In this document: positions 1 through 8,449 of the stretch, piece by piece
Numbering within the stretch: the stretch's first letter is position 1
Layout: each line of letters starts with the position of its first letter
NCBI GenBank assembly: GCA_002412965.1
Contig: DHWB01000007.1
Coordinates: forward strand, 175,962-239,961
Direction of reading: 5' to 3'
Length of the DNA: 64,000 nucleotides
Origin: Desulfomicrobium sp. UBA5193
GTDB lineage: Bacteria; Desulfobacterota; Desulfovibrionia; Desulfovibrionales; Desulfomicrobiaceae
Position numbers and translations under genes: made by a program
Notes under the pieces: model-generated
Database searches by the model: none
Seen by the model: only the letters and a program-made list of their open reading frames with translations
Told to the model about the DNA's origin: nothing

Positions 1-1043
1 GATGTTGATCCCGAACTTTTCGAATCGGGAGAACTCGGTGCCGGAGTGTAATGCGCAGAGAAAAAAAGCGGACGGCCTTTTTCATCCTTGTGCAAGAACA
101 CGCTGACATTGCAGGGCACGCATGCCCCCTTGAACGTCTGCAGCTCCGTATGAAGCTCTTGCGTGCGGCCAGTTGCAAGGAGCGATGCGAAGACCTTCTC
201 CTGCAAAGCCTGAAAATCGAGGCTTGCAAGATCGATTGTCCAGTTCCGCGTCACAAGGTCGTATCGTGAATATCCGCAAAGATTGAGAAAAGCCTCATTT
301 CCCCCCAGAATGCGCCCGTCGGCGTATCCGGCCAATACCGGGGTTTCCAGCTGGCTCAGTATTTCTTCCATGAACACATTTTTCTGGGCCAATCGGTGAT
401 ACTCGACAAACCCGTCAAGAACCGACTCGGCAGGGGGAGTTGCCTCGGGATGCCTGTTTGCTTCGGAAGATGAACCCGGCCGGAGGTAAACATCCAAGTC
501 AATGATCACGGCAGGAGCTGTCAGCAGGGCGCCTAATGCTTCGGGGTGCAGGGGAGAACGGACAAGCGTAAAGAACACCATGTTCAGCTTGTGTTCCCCG
601 GCCCGCACCGGAGCCGGGCCGCCTGTGAACAGTTGAGAAGACTGCAGGGCATGGACATGACAAACCTTGGATGCGTTGCCCCCCGCTTCATCCCCAAGAC
701 GATCCAACTCCGCGGGATTGATTTTTCCCTCGGCAGTGAAAATTGATTCACCGCGTACATGGTTTCGCGCCTGAGCCCAGCACTTCCAGTCTTCTGCCCC
801 ACCATCAAGCACAAGCCGATTGCCTGCACGACGTGTCTGTTCTTCCAATGCGGCAAGAAAATTCTGGATGCTCTGCTCAGAGGTACAAATCACCACGCAA
901 GAGTCAACAGGCAAGAGATTCAGAAAATCATCCAAGTCAGGAGAGACTCGACGCAAAGGAAAATTTTCCAATTTTCCTGAAGCGTTCAGGGCAGGAAATG
1001 AGAAGAAAACCAATTCTTCCGGAGACAGGAAATTATTACTCAT
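1..1043 (-). CDS. PAS-domain signalling protein, N-terminal part (runs off the window)
   Basis: An uninterrupted minus-strand frame runs from an ATG at 1043 (begins MSNNFLSPEELVFFSFP) to base 1 with no stop, so about 347 residues are visible and the C-terminus is missing. Residues from about 230 onward look like a PAS sensor domain (ETPVLAGYADGRILGGNEAF, then LCGYSRYDL), as found in histidine kinases and diguanylate cyclases. The first 200 residues resemble no domain I can name. The output domain would lie left of base 1, so kinase or cyclase function cannot be decided. The Shine-Dalgarno upstream of the ATG is weak, so the start is tentative. Confidence 0.7.
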   Translation of the reverse strand, partial: MSNNFLSPEELVFFSFPALNASGKLENFPLRRVSPDLDDFLNLLPVDSCVVICTSEQSIQNFLAALEEQTRRAGNRLVLDGGAEDWKCWAQARNHVRGESIFTAEGKINPAELDRLGDEAGGNASKVCHVHALQSSQLFTGGPAPVRAGEHKLNMVFFTLVRSPLHPEALGALLTAPAVIIDLDVYLRPGSSSEANRHPEATPPAESVLDGFVEYHRLAQKNVFMEEILSQLETPVLAGYADGRILGGNEAFLNLCGYSRYDLVTRNWTIDLASLDFQALQEKVFASLLATGRTQELHTELQTFKGACVPCNVSVFLHKDEKGRPLFFSAHYTPAPSSPDSKSSGST

Positions 1044-1504
1044 AGCATATTTCCGATTGATTATCTCATACTTTATTAAAGTAAACTTATGCAACGTGAC
1101 AAAAACATATCCAATATTTCTAGAATTTGCTATCTCAAAGTCAGCGAGTTCACTTTGCAGCTTAAAGCAATGTATTATTGAACAGCGCAAGGGATGAGAG
1201 GATTTATTGATAAAAGCAGACATCCACTTCATAAAAGGACCAATTGAGCCATCGCGACCGAGAACTTGAGCCTAGTCGCCTATAAGGAAGTTCTCCCTTA
1301 AATTCCGCAGACTGGCAATATCTATCGCAGCAGGGGAACGCATGCAATTTGACAGCTGCGTGCTTTTCATATATTTTACATTTAGCATGAACTAACTGAT
1401 ATAATAAAATAAATTGGCAAAACGAACCGAAATTCTTCAAAAATTTCATTATTCTGCAATACAAGATTATTATTAACACACATTTTTAAAATATTACGTA
1501 AAAT
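1044..1504. other. Intergenic region, AT-rich
   Basis: This is the divergent gap between the PAS-protein gene and the lytic transglycosylase gene. It is clearly AT-rich next to the coding regions and must hold both promoters, but I cannot single out convincing -35/-10 pairs. A short minus-strand reading frame inside it (1204-1479) has no recognisable motif. Confidence 0.5.
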
Positions 1505-2971
1505 ATGCATAAAATTACTCAAATCGCATGTTTTTTATTTATCTGCCTCTATATAAGTAACTTTTATTCCGCTTTTGCCGAAAGCAATTCTGCAAATAAA
1601 ACAGAACACGACCTTATAAAACACCTCAACAAACCTTGGTCAGGCGATCTGGACGAAATCAAGGAACGCCGTTACATTCGTATTTTAGTAACATACAGCA
1701 AAACAAATTTCTTCCTCGACGGTGCTGCGAGCAAAGGTATCACCGCAGAAAGTTTCAAGACCTTTGAAAAATGGCTGAACTTGCGCCTGAAAACCAAGAA
1801 ATATCCCGTTCACGTGGCTTTTATTCCGGTCAGGCGCGACGAGTTGCTGACGGGACTGGTATCCGGCAAAGGGGATATCGCCGCTGCAGGCCTATCCATC
1901 ACTGCGGGACGGGAGGAACTGATCGACTTTGCCGAACCGTGGGCTTCGGACGTGCAGGAAGTTGTGATTTCCGGGCCGGAGTCGCCAGCGCTCAACACGC
2001 TGGACGATTTGACAGGACAGGCTGTCTGGGTGCGACGCTCAAGCAGCTATCACGAAAGCCTGGTCGCCCTGAACAAGCGTTTTGCATCGGAAGGCAAAGA
2101 ACCGGTCCAGATCATGGACGCCGACGAGAATCTGGAAAGCGAAGACATCATGGAGATGGTCGGGGCAGGACTGCTCCCCCTGACCGTGGTCGACAAATAC
2201 CGCGCGGACATCTGGGCCAAGATCATTCCGAATATCCGAGTCAGGGATGACCTGCGCATTGCCGAAGGACAGCGCATTGCCTGGGCGGTTCGCAAGGAAA
2301 ATCCGCAACTTCGCGCTCTCATCAATGAGTTTGTGGTCTTTTTCAAAAAAAGCCCCGATTATTCTTTTCTCGGCCGAAAATACTTCACCAAAACCGGCTA
2401 CCTACGCAACCCGACCGCAAGCGAGGACATGCGCCGTTTCCTCAATGCTACAGAATTCTTCAAGAAATACGGCAAAAAATATGATATGGATTTTCTGCTC
2501 ATCGCGGCCCAAGCCTATCAGGAATCTCAGCTTGACCAAAATGCCCGCAGCCCACGCGGAGCAGTGGGGGTCATGCAGCTCTTGCCGAGTACGGCAGCCG
2601 CGCCACCCATCTCTCTTTCCAAGATCGAAAATCTTGAAACCAATATCCATGCCGGCGTGAAATATCATCGCCACATCATCGACACCTACTTCAAGGACCC
2701 GGCCTTGTCCCCTGTGAACCGGATGCTTTTTGCCTTCGCCGCCTACAATGCAGGACCAGGCAACGTATCGAAAATGCTGCATCTGACAAAAGAACTGGGC
2801 TTGGATCCGACCAAGTGGTTTGCCAATGTTGAAATTGCGGCAGGCAAGATCACGGGTCAGGAAACTGTCCGCTATGTGGGAAATATCTACAAATATTACA
2901 TTGCCTATTTGCTGACGATGGAGAGAGTTCAAGAGCGGGACGCGACCAAAAAATCGGGTAAAGCAATATAG
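1505..2971 (+). CDS. mltF: MltF-like lytic murein transglycosylase (solute-binding domain plus SLT domain)
   Basis: A 488-residue periplasmic or outer-membrane enzyme that cleaves the MurNAc-GlcNAc bond of peptidoglycan to give 1,6-anhydro ends. A hydrophobic signal sequence covers residues 1-25 (cleavage near AFA/ES). Residues about 55-290 form a family-3 solute-binding-like domain (RYIRILVTYSKTNFFLDG, DIAAAGLSIT). Residues about 320-470 are the SLT fold, with the catalytic Glu at about 340 in AYQESQ and the later motifs GVMQLLPST and AYNAGPGNV. This two-domain order and the length match E. coli MltF. The gene stands alone. No lipobox cysteine is seen, so membrane attachment is uncertain. 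Confidence 0.9.
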   Translation: MHKITQIACFLFICLYISNFYSAFAESNSANKTEHDLIKHLNKPWSGDLDEIKERRYIRILVTYSKTNFFLDGAASKGITAESFKTFEKWLNLRLKTKKYPVHVAFIPVRRDELLTGLVSGKGDIAAAGLSITAGREELIDFAEPWASDVQEVVISGPESPALNTLDDLTGQAVWVRRSSSYHESLVALNKRFASEGKEPVQIMDADENLESEDIMEMVGAGLLPLTVVDKYRADIWAKIIPNIRVRDDLRIAEGQRIAWAVRKENPQLRALINEFVVFFKKSPDYSFLGRKYFTKTGYLRNPTASEDMRRFLNATEFFKKYGKKYDMDFLLIAAQAYQESQLDQNARSPRGAVGVMQLLPSTAAAPPISLSKIENLETNIHAGVKYHRHIIDTYFKDPALSPVNRMLFAFAAYNAGPGNVSKMLHLTKELGLDPTKWFANVEIAAGKITGQETVRYVGNIYKYYIAYLLTMERVQERDATKKSGKAI

Positions 2972-3345
2972 TGCAACCCCAACACCGATTGAAAATCAAC
3001 CAGCCTCCGAGTTTTCTTGCCGTCAGATGTCCAGGGGTCGCCTCTTTTATTCGTACAAAAAATATTACTTCCTCATTCCGGACGGATGCGCCCTTGAAGG
3101 CGAGCTCGCAAAACCGTCCCTGAGTCCGCAAATATGCACACAGCTACATCACTGCCCTTCTCCAAAGCCTACATGCAACTTCAAAATGACCTAAAAAAAT
3201 CGTCAACTGAAAGAAAAAATACAGAATAAATTACACTTTTTTGAGTACAATACAGTCTTCTATCTGCCTTTAGCCACGCCTTTTGCATAAATGACGGATA
3301 ACCCTTCCATGGCTGGCTTTATTTTTTTTACCATCAAAAGCTTGT
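2972..3345. other. Intergenic region without recognised gene
   Basis: About 370 bases follow the transglycosylase stop. I see no gene with a usable Shine-Dalgarno, no RNA gene and no clear terminator hairpin. The right half is AT-rich and leads into the promoter proposed for the small gene at 3379. Confidence 0.4.
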
Positions 3346-3373
3346 TTGCTTGTTCTTTCAAAATGTATATACT
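3346..3373 (+). promoter_or_regulatory. Possible sigma-70 promoter giving a leaderless mRNA
   Basis: TTGCTT (3346-3351) is followed by a 16-base spacer and TATACT (3368-3373). Transcription would start about 7 bases further on, at or next to the ATG at 3379. There is no Shine-Dalgarno before that ATG, which fits a leaderless transcript. The -35 matches consensus at only three positions, so this is an inference from position and sequence. Confidence 0.35.
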
Positions 3374-3378
3374 GAACC

Positions 3379-3531
3379 ATGGCAAATATTCTTATCTTTG
3401 GCGTTTCAGTCCTGCTTTTGGTCGCGGGTTCGATCTTTTTTTTCAGAAAAAACAGCACATACTCCAAGACAGGCCGTTGGATTAACGTCTGCTTTGACGA
3501 CCTCAAATCACGGGAAAGCGGCAAGCGCTGA
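3379..3531 (+). CDS. Putative 50-residue single-pass membrane protein
   Basis: Starts MANILIFGVSVLLLVAG and ends ESGKR. Residues 3-22 are a strongly hydrophobic membrane segment, followed by a basic, polar 28-residue tail (FRKNSTYSKTGRW). The positive charge after the segment suggests the tail lies in the cytoplasm. There is no Shine-Dalgarno, but a -10-like TATACT ends 5 bases upstream, consistent with leaderless expression. I recognise no family. It could be a chance frame; the amphipathic layout and the well-placed promoter are the only support. Confidence 0.45.
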   Translation: MANILIFGVSVLLLVAGSIFFFRKNSTYSKTGRWINVCFDDLKSRESGKR

Positions 3532-4002
3532 CCAACAAACACCATCAATTTCGGCACTCCTCGCCAAAACACGAAGAATCCTGCACCGCAGGACCAATTC
3601 GTCACTCAAGCCGCATCGTCAGGCTACGCAAAACGCGCAATGCCCAGCATGCCTCTTGAACCAGCGCTCTTCCCTCTCAAGATAAAATGATTTCGTGCAT
3701 TCAAGATGAATCATGATCCGGCAGCGGCATTGACTTGACCCACGTCATCGGTGTGTCCTCAGTTCCGGGCCTGTTGCTTTCCCGACATGGCGTCTTATTT
3801 TTAGACGACACAGTTCATGGACAAACACAGCCTCCATGGCTTCCGGGACAATATATTCATTTTGATTGGCAAAGAGCCGCAGAAGCTTTGTTTACAATCA
3901 CCGGCCAGAAAGCGTAAATTATCTTCTTGCAACAAGAACTCGACTGACTATGGACCGTTTTCATTCAGTCTCAACACCTGGAAAAGGAAGGAACTCCGAA
4001 CC
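3532..4002. other. Intergenic region upstream of the OmpA lipoprotein gene
   Basis: About 470 bases with no gene I can support. Reading frames here lack a Shine-Dalgarno and protein-like composition. The frame of the downstream lipoprotein stays open back to 3817, but the lipoprotein signal peptide fixes the start at 4003. The region presumably holds that gene's promoter, which I could not place. Confidence 0.4.
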
Positions 4003-4668
4003 ATGAAAAAATTGATTCTCATCGCACTGATCGGCGTGTTTGCCTTGGGCGGATGTGCCACCATGGATCAGCAGTCCAAAACCACGAAAGGAGCCACCTA
4101 CGGCGCCGTGGGTGGCGCTGCGGCCGGAGCCATTCTGGGACAGGTCATCGGCGGCAACACGAAAGGGACCCTCATCGGTGCAGCCGCCGGAGCCGCACTT
4201 GGTGGCGCCGCTGGAGCCGGCGTCGGAAACATGATGGACAAGCAGGATGTGGAAATGCGTCAGGCCCTGTCCACATCGGATGAGGTGGCCGTCAGCCGGG
4301 AAGGGGACATCCTGGCGCTGACCATGAAAGGGGATGTAACCTTTGATGTCGACTCCGACGTGGTCCTGCCCGGACTCTACAATGAGCTGGACCGCATCTC
4401 CCAGGTTCTCGTCAAGTATCCCCAGACATCAATCACGATTGAAGGCCATACGGACAGCACCGGATCGGACACATACAATCAGCAGTTGTCGGAACGGCGA
4501 GCCTTCAGCGTGCAGAGGCTCCTTGTGCAGCGAGGTGTCCAGGAATCCCGAATAAATGCCATCGGTTACGGCGAGAGCCGCCCCGTGGCCACGAACAACA
4601 CGCCGGAAGGCCGCCAGATGAACCGCCGCGTGGAGATCCGGATCAACCCGAACACCCCCCAAGGCTAA
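4003..4668 (+). CDS. OmpA-family outer-membrane lipoprotein with glycine-zipper segment (YiaD-like)
   Basis: A 221-residue lipoprotein. The start is fixed by a GGAAGGAA-type Shine-Dalgarno and a classic lipoprotein signal, MKKLILIALIGVFALGGC, with the lipidated Cys at 18. Residues about 32-80 are a Gly/Ala-rich glycine zipper (GAVGGAAAGAILG and GAAAGAALGGAAGAG), which in this family packs as membrane-embedded helices. Residues about 115-218 are an OmpA C-terminal peptidoglycan-binding domain (TIEGHTDSTG, NRRVEIRI). The likely role is anchoring the outer membrane to peptidoglycan, as for YiaD/Pal-type proteins. The gene is monocistronic, with a strong hairpin directly downstream. Confidence 0.92.
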   Translation: MKKLILIALIGVFALGGCATMDQQSKTTKGATYGAVGGAAAGAILGQVIGGNTKGTLIGAAAGAALGGAAGAGVGNMMDKQDVEMRQALSTSDEVAVSREGDILALTMKGDVTFDVDSDVVLPGLYNELDRISQVLVKYPQTSITIEGHTDSTGSDTYNQQLSERRAFSVQRLLVQRGVQESRINAIGYGESRPVATNNTPEGRQMNRRVEIRINPNTPQG

Positions 4669-4690
4669 CCCCGCCCCTCTCCAAAACACA

Positions 4691-4726
4691 TTCGGCCCCG
4701 TTTCCTCGAAAGGAAGCGGGGCCGAA
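4691..4726. terminator. Bidirectional terminator hairpin
   Basis: A 16-base stem (ttcggccccgtttcct pairing with aggaagcggggccgaa, one mismatch) closes a CGAA tetraloop. It sits between the convergent OmpA lipoprotein gene and the last gene of the transporter operon. T-runs flank it on both sides (cgctttt on the plus strand, tgtgtttt on the minus strand), so it can end transcription from both. Confidence 0.85.
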
Positions 4727-4754
4727 CGCTTTTGAGCACTCAGCAAGAGGCATC

Positions 4755-5522
4755 CTACAACGTCAACTCTGTCGCATCGGTAATCGTCTTGCGCAGCTCC
4801 AGAAAGGGCAGGGAATCATGGGAGCGTGGCCGCGGCAGAGGGTTCGTGTAGGTCGTGTGCAGTCGGCCGGGGAGCTTGCCTTCCATGACGACGATGCGGT
4901 CACCGACAAAGATGGCCTCGTCGATATTGTTGGTGACAAAAATGACGGTCCGCTTCTCCTGCTCCCAGATGCGCACGATCTCCTGCTCCATGAGGTAGCG
5001 GGTCTGCGCGTCCAGCTGTCCGAAGGGTTCGTCGAGCAGAAGGACCTCCGGCGAATTGGCGTACGCCCGGGCAATGCCCACACGCTGCTTCATGCCGCCG
5101 CTGAGTTGATGCGGAAAGGATGACTCGAAGCCGCCCAGGCCCACGAGATCGATGTATTTCTGACTGATTTTTCGCCGCTCACCCGAGGGCATGCCCTTGA
5201 ACCGGAGGCCCATCTCCACGTTGCTGCGCACCGTGCGCCAGGGAAAAAGGCTGTAGGTTTGAAACACCATGCTGCGATCCGGTCCGGGGCCTTCCACCTG
5301 CCGGCCGTTGAGCAGCGCTTGCCCGGCGCTCGGTTTCTCGAGGCCCGCGATGATCCGCAGTAGCGTCGATTTGCCGGATTGCCCCGGTCCAAGGAGGACC
5401 AGAAATTCGTTCTCCTTCACATCGAGGCTGATGTTCTCCAGGACATGGATGTGCTGCGTTCCCTTCTGGATGAAGGTCTTGCTCACCTCGCGACAGGAAA
5501 TCTTCGTTGCGTGCGTGTTCAT
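4755..5522 (-). CDS. ABC importer ATPase, SsuB/TauB type, with altered Walker A and H-loop
   Basis: A 255-residue nucleotide-binding subunit. The ATG at 5522 overlaps the stop of the upstream permease (ATGA), which fixes the start. Walker A is GPGQSGKST (about residues 45-53), with Gln where Gly is usual. The signature LSGGMKQR is intact, Walker B is VLLLDEP, and the H-loop reads VTNNIDEA, so the switch His is Asn. It closes the operon and should pair with the second ATPase (8450-9208), whose defects are complementary (see findings). Substrate by family: nitrate, sulfonate or taurine-like compounds; sulfonate is inferred from the neighbouring genes. Confidence 0.88.
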   Translation of the reverse strand: MNTHATKISCREVSKTFIQKGTQHIHVLENISLDVKENEFLVLLGPGQSGKSTLLRIIAGLEKPSAGQALLNGRQVEGPGPDRSMVFQTYSLFPWRTVRSNVEMGLRFKGMPSGERRKISQKYIDLVGLGGFESSFPHQLSGGMKQRVGIARAYANSPEVLLLDEPFGQLDAQTRYLMEQEIVRIWEQEKRTVIFVTNNIDEAIFVGDRIVVMEGKLPGRLHTTYTNPLPRPRSHDSLPFLELRKTITDATELTL

Positions 5523-6370
5523 AGCTGTATTTCTCGTTTCCACGGGCAGATGTATTTTTCAAGACGCCCCATGAACGTGCTGATGCACCATGCGGTCAGG
5601 GCGATGAGGATCATGCCGGTTATGATCATCGCGGGTTTGAGCTGGTTCATGCCGAGGATGATGATGAAGCCCATGCCGGACCGCGACCCGACCAGCTCCG
5701 CCGCAAGCACGCAGGACCAGGCCACGCTCAGGGAAATCTGCAGGCCGGCGAAAATGGCGGGCAGGGAGCCGAAGAGCGCCACCTCCAGGATCTCCTGCCG
5801 CCTGCTCGCACCCAGCATGCGGGCCGCGTCGTAAAGTGCGGGATCAACCAGGCGGATGCCGTTGAAGGCGTTGAGGACACACGGCACGAAGCTGCCGATG
5901 GCGATGATGAAGATCTTGGACTCCTCACCCATGCCGAACCAGAGGATCGCGAGCGATATCCAGGAGATGGGCGGCATGGGTTTGAAGAGGTCGAAGACCG
6001 GCTTGACGATGGCCCGTACGTAATCGTTCAGGGCCATGAACACACCAAGGGGCACGGCGATAATGACGCCGACCGACCAGCCGATCAGGACCCGATGCAG
6101 ACTGGACCAGAGATGGCCGAAGAGGGTCTGGCCGGCAAGGGTCTCCCCGCTCAGAGTCCAGAACGCCCTGACGACCGCAAGGGGCGTCGGCAGGAACGTC
6201 CCGAGAAGCTGGTAGACCGCGGCCACATGCCAGGCGCTTATAAACATCACGATGGAAATCACGTAGAGATAATTGAAGCGTTTGAAGAATCCGCCAACAT
6301 GCTCGAACATGCGTCCCATGCTCCACGAGCTTCCGACAACTCCCTGCGTACCACATGATTCTGCTTTCAT
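5519..6370 (-). CDS. ABC transporter permease, SsuC/TauC type (second of two)
   Basis: A 283-residue inner-membrane subunit of the BPD_transp_1 family. About six hydrophobic segments are visible, the first near residues 34-50. The EAA-type coupling segment is DAARMLGASRRQEILEVALF, contacting an ATPase. The start has a CGGAGAT Shine-Dalgarno and lies 2 bases after the previous permease's stop; its own stop overlaps the ATPase start. A sequence-divergent partner permease is directly upstream, so the membrane domain is probably a heterodimer. The N-terminus (MKAESCGTQGVVG) is longer than usual. Confidence 0.88.
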   Translation of the reverse strand: MKAESCGTQGVVGSSWSMGRMFEHVGGFFKRFNYLYVISIVMFISAWHVAAVYQLLGTFLPTPLAVVRAFWTLSGETLAGQTLFGHLWSSLHRVLIGWSVGVIIAVPLGVFMALNDYVRAIVKPVFDLFKPMPPISWISLAILWFGMGEESKIFIIAIGSFVPCVLNAFNGIRLVDPALYDAARMLGASRRQEILEVALFGSLPAIFAGLQISLSVAWSCVLAAELVGSRSGMGFIIILGMNQLKPAMIITGMILIALTAWCISTFMGRLEKYICPWKREIQL

Positions 6371-6372
6371 AA

Positions 6373-7161
6373 TTATCTCCGGATTCCGGCAAGCAGCCGC
6401 TTTTCAACCCTGTCGATGATCAAACCCACGGCGAACCCGGTCAGTCCGACCATCAACATGCCGAGCACGACCATATCCGGCCGCGCCAAACGGCGCCCCA
6501 TGGTGATGAGAAAGCCGAGTCCCGTGTCGGCGGCGATCAATTCCGCTGCGACGAGGGTCGTCCAGCATGCGGCCAGGGCCATTTGCAACGCTCCGAACAC
6601 CATCGGCAGCGCGGAGGGGATGCAGATGTGGATGAATATCTGCCACTTCGAGGCGCCGTAGGTGCGCGCCATCTGAATGAGGGTCGGATTGGTCAGGCGG
6701 ACGCCGACGAAGGAGTTGATGACACAGGGCACGATGCCGGAAAGCCAGATAATGAAGATCTTTCCGGACATGCCGATGCCAAACCAGAAAATGGTCAGCG
6801 GAATCCAGGCGACGGCGGGGATGGGCCGGATCATCTCGAAAATTGGACGGGCCATGCCCTCGGCGAGCGAGAACCAGCCCATGAAGAGACCCAGCGGGAC
6901 ACCGATCAAAAGGGCCAGGAGATATCCGTACAGCGCCTCCTGCAGACTGATCCACAGGTGCACGCCCAAAAGCGCGCCGTCGGGTTGTGGGTTGTGCCAC
7001 TTGTCGAGGAAAAGGAACCAGACCTGTTTTGGCGTGGCCAAGATATCCCCGGGGACGAATCCGAAATCGACCACCATCTGCCAGGCAGCGAAGAAGCCCA
7101 CTACGCTCAAGATTGACAACAGATGGAAGAACAGCCTCTTGCGTTGTACGTTCTCACTCAC
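6373..7161 (-). CDS. ABC transporter permease, SsuC/TauC type (first of two)
   Basis: A 262-residue integral membrane subunit of the same family as its downstream neighbour. The first membrane segment is at residues 10-28. The coupling motif is ARTYGASKWQIFIHICIPSA, followed by GFLITMGRRLARPDM, typical of TauC/SsuC-like permeases. It follows the solute-binding protein gene after a 125-base gap that contains a strong hairpin. It is expected to form the translocation path together with the permease at 5519-6370. Confidence 0.88.
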   Translation of the reverse strand: MSENVQRKRLFFHLLSILSVVGFFAAWQMVVDFGFVPGDILATPKQVWFLFLDKWHNPQPDGALLGVHLWISLQEALYGYLLALLIGVPLGLFMGWFSLAEGMARPIFEMIRPIPAVAWIPLTIFWFGIGMSGKIFIIWLSGIVPCVINSFVGVRLTNPTLIQMARTYGASKWQIFIHICIPSALPMVFGALQMALAACWTTLVAAELIAADTGLGFLITMGRRLARPDMVVLGMLMVGLTGFAVGLIIDRVEKRLLAGIRR

Positions 7162-7238
7162 GCTTCACTCCTTGCGGATGGTATTTTCCCGGATGCACAG
7201 GCGCCTTGCCCATATTCCCCGCGTCAGATCCTTATGAT

Positions 7239-7266
7239 CCTGCGACCGCCACGAGGCGGTCGCAGG
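7239..7266 (-). promoter_or_regulatory. Intercistronic hairpin between binding-protein and permease genes
   Basis: A perfect 12-base-pair stem, cctgcgaccgcc pairing with ggcggtcgcagg around an ACGA loop, lies 20 bases after the binding-protein stop. No T-run follows on the minus strand, so it is more likely an mRNA-stabilising or partial attenuation element than a full terminator. Such hairpins in binding-protein operons keep the binding protein in excess over the membrane subunits; that role here is inferred. Confidence 0.65.
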
Positions 7267-7286
7267 CCTGTACGAAGCGGTCAACC

Positions 7287-8360
7287 TTACTTCATTTCGG
7301 CTGCCAGCTTGAGGAACTTGTCATTCACAAAACCGCTCTTGAGGGTCTTGTCCATCTCCTCGCGGGTGAACTTGCCCTGCTCGACGAAGAAGTTGGCCAT
7401 GCCGGACATCCAGGTCTCGACCTCGGATGCGCCCTTGCTGCTGTCGAAGAACTTGAGCTGGTCCTGCATGCCGTACACGGTGTGCTCCTTGATATCCAAG
7501 ACCGCATCGGCGCTGCTCATCTCCACACCGGCCCAGTCTTTCAGGAACTTGGAAAAGCCGTCCGCAAGCTTCACGTTTTCGGCCTTCATGAGGTCGATGC
7601 CGCGCATGTACACCTTCAGAAACTGGGCGACCTTCTCGGGATTCTCATCCGCGAATTTCTTGTCGGCCACGATGACGTTGACGATGTTCGCGCCCTTCTG
7701 GGAGTCCTTGTTGGCCACTTTCCAGCCCTTGGACTGACCGATGAACATGGAAGGGGCCCAGAGCACGGCGATGTCGCCGATGCCGGATTCATACGCGGCG
7801 AGAATCTGACCCTGGTCCATGTTCTTGATGACCACATCCGAATCCTTCAGACCGAGGCGCTTGAGCCAGGTGGACAGGGCATAGTGGCCGGAGGACACGG
7901 TGGTCATCAGCACGGTCTTGCCGCGGACGCTGTCGGCTGTGCCGTACGTCTCCGGAAAGTCCTTGCTTACGCCCTTGGTCTGCATGATCGCGCTGTCAGG
8001 CCGGACCATGACCGCGTTCGAGGTCGAATCGTCGTTGGCCACAGCCACCAGATAGGCGCCGTAGCGCATGGCGCCAACAAGCATCGGGACGCTGCCCGTG
8101 CCGCCGACAACCCACTGCTTGGCAGGCAGGCCTTCCATCTGGGCCATGCCGGAGTCAAAATAGACCAGGTCGATCTTCAGCCCGGCTTCCTTGTCCCATC
8201 CCTTCTCCAGGGCATTCCAGAGAATGTAGGTCGAATGTTCCGGCTGCCAGCAGGTTTTCATGTTGTACGGGCCTTCTGCGCTGGCCATGGACACTGCGAA
8301 TGCAAGAAAAAGGAACACTGCGGCCGAAATGCGTAAAATTTGAACTTTGGATCGTCGCAT
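7287..8360 (-). CDS. Periplasmic substrate-binding protein, TauA/SsuA/NMT1 type
   Basis: A 357-residue exported protein. The ATG at 8360 has an AGGAGT Shine-Dalgarno 8 bases away and opens a clean signal peptide, MRRSKVQILRISAAVFLFLA, cleaved near ASA/EG. The mature part matches the NMT1/TauA fold: an early YILWNALEKGWDKEAGL helix, VGGTGSVPMLVGAMRYGAYL, and the hinge TVSSGHYALSTWLKRLGL. The family binds nitrate, sulfonates, thiamine precursors and similar anions. With a CuyA-like lyase and an HpsN-like dehydrogenase in the same operon, a C3 sulfonate is the likely ligand, by inference. An ATG at 8366 is also possible. Confidence 0.88.
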   Translation of the reverse strand: MRRSKVQILRISAAVFLFLAFAVSMASAEGPYNMKTCWQPEHSTYILWNALEKGWDKEAGLKIDLVYFDSGMAQMEGLPAKQWVVGGTGSVPMLVGAMRYGAYLVAVANDDSTSNAVMVRPDSAIMQTKGVSKDFPETYGTADSVRGKTVLMTTVSSGHYALSTWLKRLGLKDSDVVIKNMDQGQILAAYESGIGDIAVLWAPSMFIGQSKGWKVANKDSQKGANIVNVIVADKKFADENPEKVAQFLKVYMRGIDLMKAENVKLADGFSKFLKDWAGVEMSSADAVLDIKEHTVYGMQDQLKFFDSSKGASEVETWMSGMANFFVEQGKFTREEMDKTLKSGFVNDKFLKLAAEMK

Positions 8361-8449
8361 AATCATGACTCCTGATGAAGAGGTTATAAAGCCCGACACG
8401 ATGTCCTTTCCATATCTCAACGCTCTCTTGGCCTGTATCGAGGCCGCGA

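Noticed and set aside
1204..1479. 91-residue minus-strand reading frame with several Cys
   Set aside because: No Shine-Dalgarno, no recognisable motif and AT-driven composition; not convincing as a gene.
3817..4002. N-terminal extension of the OmpA lipoprotein frame
   Set aside because: It would bury the lipoprotein signal peptide; the ATG at 4003 has a good Shine-Dalgarno and the correct signal.
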